Source: Paracyclopina nana
Lineage: Eukaryota; Arthropoda; Copepoda; Cyclopoida; Cyclopettidae
Reading direction: 5' to 3'
NCBI GenBank assembly: GCA_019096065.1
Contig: JAGUCH010000005.1
Span: 1,612,001 to 1,676,000 of the forward strand
DNA: 64,000 nucleotides
The notes under the pieces were generated by a model, which saw nothing but the letters and a program-made list of their open reading frames with translations, searched no databases and had not been told where the DNA came from. Made by a program: the position numbers and the translations under genes. The stretch's first letter is position 1, and each line of letters begins with the position of its first letter. Below, piece by piece: positions 34,633 to 47,500 of the stretch.

Positions 34633-36678
34633 CTGAAATAGGAAAGTGAAATGATCTTAATCTAATGTGAGCATCGAAAGAATGGCTAAAATTTTCCCCA
34701 ACTTCTCCTAAAATGTCCCAAATTGTGTTATTAAGTTCTCTAGGGAATGGAGCCAAAGTTTTCTGATTCTCATTGTTAAAAGTCCTCTTCTTTTGCACTA
34801 AATTGGGATTTGTCAGGCTCCCTTTGCTAGCAGGAGCTTTCAGTACTGCTTTTGCAAGGAGAAGAAATGCAATTGACTAGCTAGGACTTGTTAACCTAAA
34901 CATATTGAAATTCAATGAGGGCACAGGTGCACTTTTGTTGTTAGTTGGCCTTGTTTGTTGTCTTTCTTTGCCTGTTGTAAGCAAAGTGCTCTGTCAATGC
35001 AATTTTTGGACATTTTGGGCATAGGAGAAAGCCTAGTAAAAAGAATGATAGGTTCTGCTTGACTTTTTTCCCATTTTGTAGTGTTAAAAGATTGGGGTTA
35101 CTAGTATTTTAAGGATGCATTCTGCATACTTGAGATTATCCTGTCAGTAGACACAAAAGTCAATTTTTTAAAGTTCACTTGCCCTTTAGTGTTTGCAGGA
35201 TTAAATTCCACTTGGGATTTGAAGAACTAGGAGAAAGTGGGAAAATATGAGAAATTAGATAATGTATTTTTTTTTGTTGCTGCTGTGATCTTGCACAAGT
35301 CTTGCAGTAAGCTAATGTTATTGAAATTCATAGCATCTTCTGTTCAGACAAACCCATGTTGCATTTGGTAGAAGAACTGATTTGCATATCTAAAGATCAG
35401 AGCATAAGCATGTGAAAGTGCCATGCATGTTCTTTTTGTCGTTTCTGCTCAGTTTTGTTGACCTTTTTTGTACCATGTAGGTCCACCTCTCATTTCTAGA
35501 TGGCTCACTAAATAAAATGAACTTGGAAGTCATGAGAGACACTTTAGCAAGTAGGTAATTCTCATGAGAGAAGCCTCATTTACTTTCCTAGGCTTCAATT
35601 GTGCCTTCAATTTGTCACCTAGGATAGTTCCTTTTTCATCTGAAAAAGATGTCAACTTAACATTTTCTAAAATTGCCTTTTTTTCCTTCTATGCTCTTTT
35701 TGTGCATTCTACTTGAAAGGCAGGCCTATATTTTCCACATGAGCTAGCCAAGAAAAGCATCTTGTTAGGTACTACAGTAAGTCATTGCAATGGAGATAAT
35801 GCCTTGACTGAAAGGTCAAAATATGTATGAGGATTTCTCTCAGTACACTGTGTTTCCTACTTGCAAGTAGGTGTGGCTATGCTTTGCTGAGCAAACCATC
35901 ATCATTATTACAGGGCTTTGTCAGAATACTTGATAAGCTTTACTTCACACTCAACATCTTGCAGTCTATCCATGTACTTGTCCTTGAGCCTTAGATTGGG
36001 CCTATTGAGGTCTATTTATCTTTTCTTCGTCCAACAGCCTCAAAAAGTTTCTGGGTTTTCGTTCTCTAAAACTGACCCTTCAATATTTGATGCATAAATG
36101 AATGTCATTAACTCAGCTCTTGTCTACTCAGTGTGCTTTGTTGGGATGCATTGGAGGGTATAGCTTTTATACCTTGTCAACAAATGCACTTTTACAAACA
36201 AGAAAAGATCTTGAATTGGATCATGTGCAAACAGACCCAAGGCCAGCCATCTTTGCACTGGGAGAAGAAAACAATTATGAAGCAGTTTAAGATAGCACTT
36301 TAATTTATTCTGGGCATATGTGCATGCATGTTGTACTTGTTTTTGTATGATTGAGTGAAGCTTAATAAGGGTGTAAGGCAATTGTGGCATATAGCATTTA
36401 GCCTTGGGCAGAAAAGGCCTATCTAGCTCAATACAATATTTCTATAATGCACACATGTTATTTTTATATGATGCTATTGAATTGCGGCGGTTCATTTTTT
36501 CATGAATCTCTAGAAAAATACACAGATATGACAGAATATGGTTTCTGCTGGCTGCTTTCCTTGGCTACTCTCCAGAATCCATCCTTTCCCATATCTTCAA
36601 GGAATATAATATTGATGTAAGGAATGCATTGCCAAAAACCTCATGTGAGCATCCACACTGAGACAAAGTCTAATGCCC
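34633..36678. other. Spacer without supported genes
   Basis: This is the upstream side of the minus-strand Ly6 gene, so its promoter and leader exon are expected here. No diagnostic site was found, and open frames are short and uninformative. Confidence 0.35.
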
Positions 36679-37075
36679 TGTTCATGTATTAAGAATGCCT
36701 TGAGCTATGGAAAAAATTGTCGTAATGAAAAGTGAAACTGTTGCTGACTGCCACTCTACGAGTTCAGCTTGGGGCCGAGGAGCGTTTTTAATGGCAATTT
36801 TTGTTATTTTGTCTCATGGTTTTCAGCATCTTTCTGTACAAACTATCTTTCATCACATTTCTTTGATAAAAGATGAAATTTAACTGTCAATTTTGCTCAA
36901 AAGGACTAAAATGTGGAGCACTTAATAGCCAAAATTAGATTTGTTTACTTTTAAGTTGGCTTAAAGTCGATCTGATTTTTTAGCATCAGCTGACACTTGT
37001 CATTAAACAATTTTTCTCCTTTCCTTGAGGTGTTTTTCGTGCATTTTCCTAAGGAGTTTGGGGCCTACATGAACA
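36679..37075 (+). repeat. ~397-bp dispersed repeat, copy 1 (TGTTCATGTA ends)
   Basis: TGTTCATGTA at the left is inverted as TACATGAACA at the right. The whole stretch is closely matched in reverse by 45124-45520, including ATTAAGAATGCC, GTAGAGTGGCAGTCA-type and AGATTTGTTTACTTT blocks. It is probably a MITE. No convincing target duplication was found. Confidence 0.65.
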
Positions 37076-38007
37076 TAAATCTTTTGGCAATTGGCTACCA
37101 AATGGAGAAGCTCTTTAAAGTGAATTCAACAAAATGTTATAAACATTTTGCTGATATATGCAAAGCCTGTTTGCCAGTTTTTTGGATTCGATGCTTTGTA
37201 AATATCAAGAAAAATGTAGGTGTGGTTTTTCCCAATATTGGATTTTTCTTACTGCACCACTTTCCTTGGTTCATTACTCTTGAAAATTGGCCTTTCAAAT
37301 GGTAGTTGAGCCGATGCCCGTTTCAAGCACAAAATGCAAGACTTTGAACAGTTATGCTGTCTGTATACTTTTCCTGAAATAAAATTATGGTTGTCATTTC
37401 CTCAAAGCAGCTTTCAGCTGTTTAGCCAAGCCTGAGAATTTCCTGACAAAATGCTGTAAAACCCAAAATCATTTCCAGCTTGGCTATGCACCCATGCTCC
37501 CTTTTATGGCACATAGGATAGCAGTTTTTTGTTCAGCTTTTGCCATTTAGAAACTGAATTATAACCAAGTATATCAACTTGGCCATGTTTTGCTCATAAT
37601 TATGCTGCATTGCAGAAACTTGAGCCAAAGTTGGTGTCTACCAACCGGATAGCTTGGCATGGTATCAAAGGCAAGTAAAAAAGTGGCACATTGTGTTGTT
37701 GTTTTTGCTTCATTGTTGTTTTTGGTGTTATGTGGCTGGTGTAATCTGGCTTGCTTTTCTCAAAACAGACATTTTTCAAAATGACAAAAGATTTGTAGGA
37801 ATGAGTTAATTAAGCAGTTTCTTAAGCATGGTTGGAAAAAGCATAAAAACTCCTTTTATTAATGACAGCATGCTTCACATATGACTTACAGCCATGTAAT
37901 GATTAGCCTATGAGTAATCTATCATGAGCATGAATATGAACCATTTGCACCTTTTTCCTGTTGCCATTAAGAGTGATTTTCATTGTTGCGCTACTACTTT
38001 GTACATA
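37076..38007. other. Spacer without recognised features
   Basis: AT-rich, with no gene, RNA or repeat ends that I can support. Confidence 0.35.
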
Positions 38008-38340
38008 TGAGTAATATGAAAACTGAGGGGTCCTTTGGGAACTGGTAGGTGTCAAGAAAAGCATCAGCTTTCTTATTGAGTTTATCAGTGAGAGTGTTTT
38101 CTAGTCATTCTGGTTTCTTGATCCAGCTCACTTTCAATTCTTAAGAATTTTCAAGTGAATTTTTTTTTTGAAAGTAGTAATGTGAAAATTCATAGGCCTA
38201 CTAGGAACTGCCAGGTGTACAGTGAAGTATCAGCTTTCTTATCGAGTTTATCAATGTGAGTGCATCTCTGTAGGCATCCTGTCTCTAGATCCTATACACA
38301 ACCTATGCTTTGGCATGTCATGAAATTAGATTTTTCTTTG
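38008..38340. repeat. Diverged tandem duplication, ~168-bp unit
   Basis: GAACTGGTAGGTGT...ATCAGCTTTCTTATTGAG around 38010-38100 recurs as GAACTGCCAGGTGT...ATCAGCTTTCTTATCGAG around 38176-38260. Both copies are followed by GTTTATCA and a T-to-C-rich stretch ending near GATCC. There are two copies only, clearly diverged. Confidence 0.55.
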
Positions 38341-40662
38341 TATGTGACATTCAAAGCATTTATAGCATATTGTCCTCCAGTGAGTCGAGTGAGGTGCAGT
38401 TTACACCCAGCTCTCTAGCAAGTATTTTATATTTGCTAACATAAAAGCCTACTCTTTTGCTATGGCACCCTCGATCTTTTGTTCTATAAATGTGTATACT
38501 ACTTTGCTGAAAGTACTGATAAGGTTTTATTTTTCCCCTTTTAATGTTTCTCTTGGTGAAAGCTACTAGTAGTATACAAATAGCCTCATATAGCTTGGAA
38601 TGGGTTTTTCCTCTCTCTTTTCTCGTCCAAACCTGACCTCTTTATTGTGCAATATTCCAAACCATGGAAGGAATCTAGCTGATAATTGATCACACCACAC
38701 ACAGGATCACCACCAACCTTTTATTACATTGCTTTCCTTTTATGACAGCTTAAAGTACATGACCAAATCAATATAAGCTTTGGTGCGTTCAAACTAGCTA
38801 CTGACCACCATTTATACATGCTAGCAACATAAAGCTTCGATGACCACCACATCCATCTTTTTGGCCCATCTATCAAAATGCAAAATTCTCTGCATGTGTG
38901 CAGGTTTCCAGCAAAGAAAAGCATTGTTAATCTGGATGCACTTCTTGCCCTCTTCTTTAGCTTCCATTCCACATTATGTAAAGTTTTTTTTTCTTCCCTT
39001 TTCCTCTGTGAAAGAAAAGTGCATCATCTTCTTTGACTGAAGACAAGAATCATTACTTTTATTGTACTATGTCACTGGGCAAAGCTGCAACTGTGGGCAG
39101 CCAAATACACATTCAGTGTACACTTGTGGAACACTTGTTCCAAAAGCAGAATCAGCATTCTGATCCTTAGTAATACCACACAGCACTATCTGAAGTTGCT
39201 TTCCCACCAAAAAATATTTGCATTAGCCAATCTTAATCTCAGAAAAGCCATGTGGGTAGGTGGTTCTATCAAGATATTGGATTTTCTACCAAGCATGATA
39301 TGTTACACCCTTAACTATGAAGTCTTTTGAAAACTGCTTCAATCTCCATGGGGATTTTGCTTTGCAAGCATATTATTAAAAAACCATCATGATTGCCTTA
39401 GATTTGACATGCATCAAATGTTGAATGGGGTGGTGCCCTTATCACCTGTCAATCAAATGACTTGCCTTCATTTCCTTGTCATCATGCAAGAATCTTTCTA
39501 CTATATGCATTACCTATCTTGAGGAAAAAATGAATGTGAATCCCATTTGCATGGTGTTATATCATGTATTCCCATTTTCCATGCCCTCTTTTTTAACTTT
39601 GCCCTTTTTTGCTTTTGGGAATTTGAGGCCTTTCAAAACCCACATAATGGAGCACTTTTTGAAGTTGATGGATTCAACACCTCAGTTTTGATGATACAGA
39701 GTATAATACATGAGGGCATGCTGCTCTCCCATGGTGGAGGTCAGCAACAATAGTATTATGTACTACATGAAGAGGTCCAAATTAGGCGAAAAGTAAGTAA
39801 GGCTCAATTGAATTACAGGAATGCTGCTGAAGCTTCTCTTTTCTCCGATGCACTAGTTTGCCAACAGTAGTCAAAAAAGGGACAAAATTGGCCCCTCTTT
39901 TGGTCACAACTGCATGAAGATATATGACCACCACTTTCTCCTATTTGGACACTAGCAGTCAAAATTCAGAAATTTTATGGCCTATTCCCTTCAGCCCTCA
40001 CTGCAACCTCAATTGTCTAGAAAAATCTTGCACAAAATCTAGGACTTTGCGTGTGCATAGATGAGACCTTTTTTCTTAGCTCCTTAATGAGGTTTTTTTC
40101 TTTTGCAGAATATTCTTTCCCATTTGCAATTTACAGGATGAATCTCATTTTTACAGAGTTAATAAACCTTCTTTATGCTGTATTAATAAGCCTAGCGTTT
40201 GTGTTAATCTGATGCTGTTTTTCCTTTGGTGTAAACATTTATATGCAGCCCAAATCAATGCAGTTACTGCAGCAAAATCAGATATACAGTGTGTTGTTAT
40301 TGTTTACTGCTATGCAATAAAAGGTCTGCTGCTCTCATTGTAATAATGATTCTGTATTTGTCCCAGAATATGTATTTTGCCAATACTCAAGTTGCTGTCT
40401 GATTTCCACCCAAATCCTTGTAAATGTAAATGTGCTTACCTGAGGCTGGAAATGAAGTTGGCATCATATTTTTGGAATTTAGGTGTATATAGTCCACACT
40501 TATGAAAAACAATGAGATTATTCTTTCTCAATTGTGGTGATAGCTCAGCGTTTGTTTCACATGATTTTTGAGCTGTGAATTGCGATACAGCTTCAACACA
40601 GTGTGCCAAGTCTAGATAGACTTTGTCGGAAAGTAGTATTCAATGGGCCAACGCTGAACTAG
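38341..40662. other. Spacer without supported genes
   Basis: I see only short open frames without domain signature and no element ends. It could include distal regulatory sequence of either Ly6 gene. Confidence 0.35.
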
Positions 40663-40696
40663 CAACGACGACGTCGTCGTCGTCGTCGTCGTCGCG
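40663..40696. repeat. (GTC)n microsatellite with inverted GAC start
   Basis: ACGACGAC runs directly into seven or more GTC units, so the array begins with a small palindrome. The following ~170 bp are GC-richer than the region. A 80-codon frame (40623-40865) crosses it with a poly-Ser run but shows no domain. Confidence 0.7.
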
Positions 40697-40865
40697 ACTC
40701 GCGTGTTCCCAGACCCGGACACAGTGGGGCCTTTACATCAAGCAGCCTGAAAATACGACCCAAAAATACATTTGTGTATTTGCACTCAGTGGCTCTGTAT
40801 TGGCTCGGCTTTTACAGGAAATAAGGGCTGCTCGCTCTCCTCACTGTGATCCAGTGCTAGACTAG

Positions 40866-42530
40866 GCTTTTAGTGCTTTGCCCAATACTGCGGCACTTTT
40901 CGCTACTATAACTGTATACTATGTATTTCTACTGGAGCAGCAGCGCTTACGATGACTTCGAAGGCTTGCGAGTAGTGAAAGCCAAGCCAGCTGCTTCTAC
41001 TGCAATAGTAGTACTACAGGGTGTTGCAAATTCAATGCACTTTGACCAGTCTAGGGTGAAAACCCATCTTTTGTGCAAAATCCTTTCAAGTGCATTTGAT
41101 TCTTTTTTATTAGATCTCATTTTATAGCAGACTAGCTTTTCTTAGAATTCTTAGGGATGGGCGGTACGTGTTAGTACAAATAGCATTGAATTTCAAGCAA
41201 TATAGCAGTATTTTTAAAAATGCGACAAGAATGTTTGCCCTGGTTTGTCAACTAGCTTTTTGAAGTTGCACAGGGTCTTGCAAATGCAGTACAAATTGTA
41301 AAGTGATGCGAGTCAGCTAACATTGAATATATTTACCGCACACTGTCCAATTTTAGACTTGTTGTTTGGATACCAGGTTGACATTCTTAAGAGGACCCAC
41401 TGAATTGAACTGGAGTCTTTTGAGCTGAAAAAAAGGGAGAAGGAGATAAAAAAAAAAGAGGAGCGCCGCGCTGCACTCAGCTTATTAGCGTACGTTTGTA
41501 TATACACCACAGTACATAGCAGAATTATTAAGTAGCACTTTTCCTCTGGTGGTTCTATGGAAAATAATGATGCAATGAGACCAATTTCCGAGTTGCTTTC
41601 AAATCTAGCTTGCCCTCATGTGTGGGGAATGACAGCTAGAAAGTTTGATGGCACAGAGGAGAACCAGCTCGTTTTGCATGAACATAAAAAGGCCTGACTG
41701 GCCTCTTTTGAGGGCTCAATTTTTTCGCCAAACCATTTAGATTCAGATCTCTCTGAAATTGCACAGTGGGACGCAATACATATCTAAAAGCCCGAAAAAA
41801 CTGACCGAAATGTGGGTGAGCTTTTTCCTTTTGATATTTGTTTTTTTCTGCTCCGCGAGCATCTCGCAATTTGTCATTTCTCACATACATTACTTGTCTT
41901 CCTTTCTTCTCTGGCTTCGCTTTGAAAACCTGCTTGTTTCTCCTATACTTTCAAGGCCTGAGAAAACGGGGCTAATTTTCGGGAGTAGCATTTTGGGCAT
42001 CAGCATCATCAGGAAATAGTAGTTAGCAAATGTATTGGAAAAGGCCTTTGGATTCTGAGCCTCGTGAATGGGAGAGGAAACCTTCCACCTAATCTTGATC
42101 AAGCAATGAATGGGAAATAGGTGATGAAAACGAGAGATGGAAAAATACATTTTGGTCAGCTGAGGAATCACTTTGCCATATAAGTATGTATATATCGTAT
42201 TTCTGAACGCAGTACATTGGCAAGATGAAAGCTATTCAGGCCTAAAAACCCGCAAAGTTAATTAAATTGAGCCTTTCTTTTGTGCATAATGAAAGCCATT
42301 GAAGCTTGTGGTCACTATTATGAATTGCCATATTGATTACACTGAACAAAGTGATGAAATGAATCGTATTTCCACATACCTACATACCTAATATGAAATT
42401 ATCATGCAGCCTTTCATTATGCTAAAAGATATCATCAAGTAAAGTAGCTTGCGGAAAATCGATGATTATTTGACTACTGGTAGGATTTTTTGCGTTTGTT
42501 TACTTTTAACATTTATAGATATCAGGGCGT
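40866..42530. other. Spacer without supported genes
   Basis: No exon with consistent splice borders and no element ends were found. Confidence 0.35.
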
Positions 42531-42533
42531 TCC

Positions 42534-42938
42534 CGTATTGGCCAGTTAGTAAAGTTAAGTTAGGTAGAAAGTTAAGTTTAGTTCAGTTCCATTCCCAGAT
42601 ATTTATGTAGGTAGAACTTAACTTAGCTTGATTTTATGTAGTTCTAGCTTATTTTATGTAGTTCTAGCCTACTTGCCCAGATAAGTTCAGTTGCCAAACT
42701 GAACTTAGCTACAAAAAGTGTTCTCATATGCGTAGTAACTGAAGCTCGCTAAATTGAGAAAAGCTAACTTTGCTCATCAGCTACTGGTGTACAACGCGTT
42801 GGCATGTCAGCTCAGCGGTCAACTGAACATTGCTAAAACGAACTGAACTTGGCTGGAACAAGTTGAACTTAAAAGATCAAGTAAGGTTGCTGTTTTAGCA
42901 ATGTAACTTGACTAAAAATTCGAATATGGGATAGCCCT
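42534..42938 (+). mobile_element. AGGGC-ended MITE, copy 1 (405 bp)
   Basis: It begins AGGGCGTTCCCGTATT and ends AATATGGGATAGCCCT, flanked by ATC on both sides (42531-42533, 42939-42941). The interior is full of AAGTTAAGTTA-type words and is partly self-complementary. A short phrase, TTTTATGTAGTTCTAGC, is duplicated near 42630-42665. Same family as 46141-46546 and 61781-62155. Confidence 0.85.
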
Positions 42939-42941
42939 ATC

Positions 42942-43408
42942 GTCTTTTTTCCTCGGTGAAAAAATGCTCAGTGTGCGGGAGAAAATTCTGCATTATTAAT
43001 CGAACCGTTTGTAGTTTTCGCACATAACCCAATCAATTTTGCAGCATGTTGCAGCCAAAGTTTCAGCATTGCAGCAATATTTCTTCAGCAGCCGACTACA
43101 GTATTTGGGTGGTGGTGTGAGAGCTTTTCTCATATACTTCTAGGAACAAGCATCTCCATCCATAGCAAGCCTATATGCGTGGAAGTTGATGACGATAGAA
43201 ATATCCGAAAAATATTATAACCTCACTTGAAATATGAGTTGGTTGCAGCTACATAGAGAGACTAAAAAATAATGTACGTCGTGTCGGAAATGCGGCAATA
43301 TACGGTAATTTTCTACTAAAAAACTGCTAGTTTTTCTTATAAATTATTTAAAAGATTCTTCAAAACCTCTAAAGAGAATTCTGAATGAATTTCGTGTTAA
43401 GTTTCACA
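42942..43408. other. Spacer without recognised features
   Basis: AT-rich, with no gene or repeat identified. Confidence 0.35.
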
Positions 43409-43678
43409 CTATATTTTATTTGGTTTCATATTGTGCGTTGTCGCTTGCCGATCTCCCGTTAAGATTTTCGTTCGTGGGCGACCTCGTCGTTTTCGGCCAC
43501 GGCGCACTCTCGTGTCCTTCTTTGGCGAACGCCTTTTTCCAGTTTTGGGCCTCAATGTGAGCCAAATGGACCAAGAAGAGATTCGTTGCTCTTGCCTCAA
43601 ATCCTTCACGAAATCACCAAGGTGAACATAAAACGCTAAGGGTCGGGAAGGTTGCGTGACTTTGCAGCGCGCCTCCAT
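43409..43678 (-). CDS. Possible small basic protein with AT-hook-like segment (89 aa)
   Basis: I do not recognise this frame. It starts at an ATG at 43678. Its C-terminal half is strongly basic, with RRGRKRRGRPRTK, which resembles an AT-hook DNA-binding motif (core GRP between basic residues). An AATAAA signal overlaps the stop region. It is GC-richer than its flanks. It could be a genuine small gene, the last exon of a larger minus-strand gene, or a chance frame. No partner exon was found. Confidence 0.25.
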   Translation of the reverse strand: MEARCKVTQPSRPLAFYVHLGDFVKDLRQEQRISSWSIWLTLRPKTGKRRSPKKDTRVRRGRKRRGRPRTKILTGDRQATTHNMKPNKI

Positions 43679-44573
43679 AAAAGTTGCGCTGTTGTGCTTT
43701 GTTCACTTTTGGCCAGGTGGCGCTTTAGTCAGCTCAGTAGCTGAGAAAGCAACTAGACCGCCACCTTGCGGCTGTTTCCCCACTAACTAAAAATGAAATT
43801 AGAAAATCCCCTTTTTTCTACACAGTCATCAATAAAAGAGCCCATATTTGGTCATCTTTGGTGTAAAAACATAAAAAACAAAATTAGAAAGCTTTAGGTA
43901 ATTTTAATTTTTACAGACTTTTATCACACAGAAAAGCTCTAGGTTGAAAGTAACCTTGATGAGGTATATAAAGAATGTATTACAATATGAAGTTGGTAGA
44001 GAAAGCAGCTTCAGCTGTTCTTAGAGAAGTAGTGTGCCATCCTGAGCCAGGGCCTTACCATGACAACATACTGTATCCAATAAACTTGTAGCTTGCTGAA
44101 TAATGATGTATATACTATTACGGTGGCGAAGGCCAAATGATCTAGATATGACTAGATAATCATAATGGACTTGGTCTCCTAAGAGAGGCCAACAAAAAAA
44201 CCACTAAGTTTAGAATAAAAATCATGAGCTATAATTTGACTCGGTTCAGATTTATTTCCTCTAGCTGCAAATATCCAATATCTAACAGATAGTATATTAC
44301 AGGAAAATGAAGGCTGGCCTTGTGAGGAAGGCTGGCCTTGGCTCCAACTGTTATCAAGCTGAGGAAGCCTTGTTGCTTGAGTGGAAAGGAGAGAGGAAGA
44401 AGAAGCCCTGAAAGAAGTTGCACTAGGAAAGTAGAGATTGCTACAGCAATACTTGCCTAAAAGAAAAGAGTTGAGAGGAAAAATGGCCTCTAAGGTCAAA
44501 AAGTGTGAGTTCGTCTCAGCCAAATGAAGAGCCCTAAAAGCAGTCCAGTACAACCGAGGAGCTGAAAATTGCA
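43679..44573. other. Upstream region of the plus-strand Ly6 gene
   Basis: No coding exon is seen. A tandem phrase GAAGGCTGGCCTTG occurs twice near 44310-44340. The promoter and possible leader of the Ly6 gene are expected here but not identifiable. Confidence 0.3.
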
Positions 44574-47500
44574 ATGGAAAGGATCAAGAATATCATACAT
44601 ATTCCAGCTAATTACCAGCAGTGCATTTTTCCACTTTGCCTGGTGATTGTACTGTTTTGCTTCGGTTATGTCACTGCTGTCGCAGAATGCATGTGTAAGT
44701 TATTGAAAATCAGCTCTTTGGAGCAGGAGGAAAGTTATCAAGTTGCCTTCAAGGCCATTAGACTGCTTGAGAACAAAGGCTTGTAGGAATAGCAAGATTT
44801 TTCTCCCTGGAAAAAAGGCCACTTTCCTTGTGATTGTCAGGTTAGTGACAGAAAGGCCAACAACAGGCAGAGGACTTTTTTACAAAGAAGCAAACAACTT
44901 GGCCCGGTCTAGGTCGATTATTTCGTGTCCTTTCTAAGGGTCATTGCATAAAAGTACTTTCATATTTGGAGGCCAAGCAAGGAATATTTTATCTAATTTG
45001 GCTAATTGCTCTGCTTACATTTTAGCCTGAGTGCGCTCATTCAATTAAAAAATACCAAAAAAATGTCTAAGAATGATTAAAATTGACTGCATAATTAGAT
45101 CAGCTATAAAGAACATTAGAAAGCATTCATGTACGCCCCAAACTCCTCAGGAAAATGCACGAAAAACACCAAAAGGAGAGGAGAAAAATTGTCTTATCAC
45201 AAGTGCGTTAGCTGATACAAAAAATCAGATCGACTTTAAGCCAACTTGAAAGTAAACAAATCTAATTTTGGTTATTAAGTGCTCAACAATTTAGTCATTT
45301 TGAGCAAAGTCGAAAGTTAAATTTCATCTTTTACCAAAGAAACGTGAAGAAAGCTAATTTGTTTCGAAAAATGCCGACAACCATGAAACAAAATAGCAAA
45401 AATTGCCATTAAAAACGCTGCTCGGCCTCAACCTGAACTCGTAGAGTGGCAGTCAACAGCAGATTCACTTCTCCTTAAGACAATTTTTCCATACCTTAAG
45501 GCATTCTTAATACATGAACAAGGCATAGATATACAAGAAAAGCAAGGAATTGATTATTACTTTTTATTATTTTGCAGCTGGAAACAAAATCAAGTGCTTT
45601 GAGTGCAATAGCTATGATGATGAAAGATGTGCGGATCCTTTCAACTGGACAACCATTCCTCCAAGGAAGCTTTGTGAAGGCTGCTGTGTCAAAATCGTGC
45701 AAGGCATAGATACACGTAAGCAGTCTCTAATTGCTTCATTTGAACTGCCGCAAAATAAAACAACACACATGAGAATAGGTTTAAAGCCATATCAGAATCA
45801 TCAACGTTTTTCATTCTGCTGCATGACTTTTAAAATAACTATTGCTCCTATTATTCACCAGCTTTTCATGTATTTTTTGAAAAGTTGACCAATGAAGCCT
45901 GTCCTGCTAAAATTCCACCTACCTTTCTCATAAATTCATGTTTTACGTTTTGCGAGGTTTTTTTTGGCAAAATGCACAACACAATTGTGTGAGAGTGATA
46001 TTTGCTTGGGATTTTTTCAATGTCAATTGATGAAGCGTAATATTTCTATGCATTCTTCAATCCGGAATGGAGGATGGCCTCGCTTTATCCTCGCTTGGAG
46101 TCAATAAAAAGCAACTTTTCATCAGTCAAACTGAGGCATAAGGGCGATCCCATATTCTAATTTTTAGCCAAGTTACGTTGCTTAAACAGCAACCTTACTT
46201 GATCAGTTAAGTTCAGCTTGTTCTATCCAAGTTCGGTTCGTTTTAGCAATGTTCAGTTGACTGCTGAGCTGACACGCCAACGCGTTGTACATCAGTAGCT
46301 GATGAGCGAAGTTACCTCTTCTCAATTAAGCTAGCTTCAGTTACTACGCATATGAGAACACTTTTTGTGGCTAAGTTCAGCTGGGCAAGTAAGCTAGTAC
46401 TGCATAAAATCAAGCTAAGTTAAGTTCTACCCAAGATGATCTATAGTATTCTACTTACATAAATATCTGGGAACTGAACTGAACTAAACTTGACTTTCTA
46501 CCTAACCTAACTTAACTTGACTAACTGGCCAATACGGGAACGCCCTATAATTATACGCTCACCAATCCAAATCCCTAACCTAATGTGAATGCTTCTCCCC
46601 AACTGACATTAATGCACTCACTCTAGAACTAGTCGATTATTCCGATGATGCAATCATATAGCACCTATATTTACGATGTACGTTTTACTAGGTAAATGCA
46701 CAGCTCACTTGTTGATTAGTGATATTTGCTATGGCTTTTTCCAATTACACACTAGAAAACGCTTGATTTTCACTTATTCGCCAATCCGGAATGGAGGGTG
46801 ACCTCACCGAATCCTCATTTGGAGCAAATCAAAAGCAATTTTTACGCCTCGGTCCCAAATATGGCACTCATGATCTCAAGTGCATCAATTGCTCATAGTG
46901 AACCAGTTAGGCTTATAACTCAGCTGATTTCCAGCGGAGAAGAAAATTCGACGAGGTTGCACAGATGACCTGGACATCAATTTATTCATCGTGGATCATG
47001 TATGCATGAGTGAGGGCGGTGGCAAGGGCCGCATGTGCTTTTGCGAGGAAAACGAGTGTAACCAGGCCCTACCCCGATCCGCAACCAGTCATCATCATCA
47101 GCTGCTCCTGCTGCTATCCTTGATGATTCAACTCAAGCTCTTTTGCGTATAAAAGAAGTGCGTGGAAAGTCCCTATTTAAGCTCTCTCTCTCTCCATTTC
47201 TCTTGCTGTCAGTAGTAAAGTACTATTATGCATGTTTGAGTCATAAGTGGGACTTTTGATATCAGGGCTACTATATATAGAATATCAACATCCCAATTTA
47301 AACCCAAAATGTGAAGAAAGCAGAGAGGCTATTCTAAGGTTGAATTTATGCACCAAAACTACTTTTGCGAGTAGCATGATCAATTGTGTGTGTTACTTCA
47401 ACTTAGTGGAGTAGTCCCCACATATCATAAACGACTAGTAGTACACTTTATACATATACAGTATGATTAATGCATGATTTTTTCTTCCTTTTGAAAGCAC

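Noticed and set aside
40623-40865. 80-codon frame across the GTC microsatellite
   Set aside because: The poly-Ser run comes from the microsatellite, and the remainder has no domain or splice partners.
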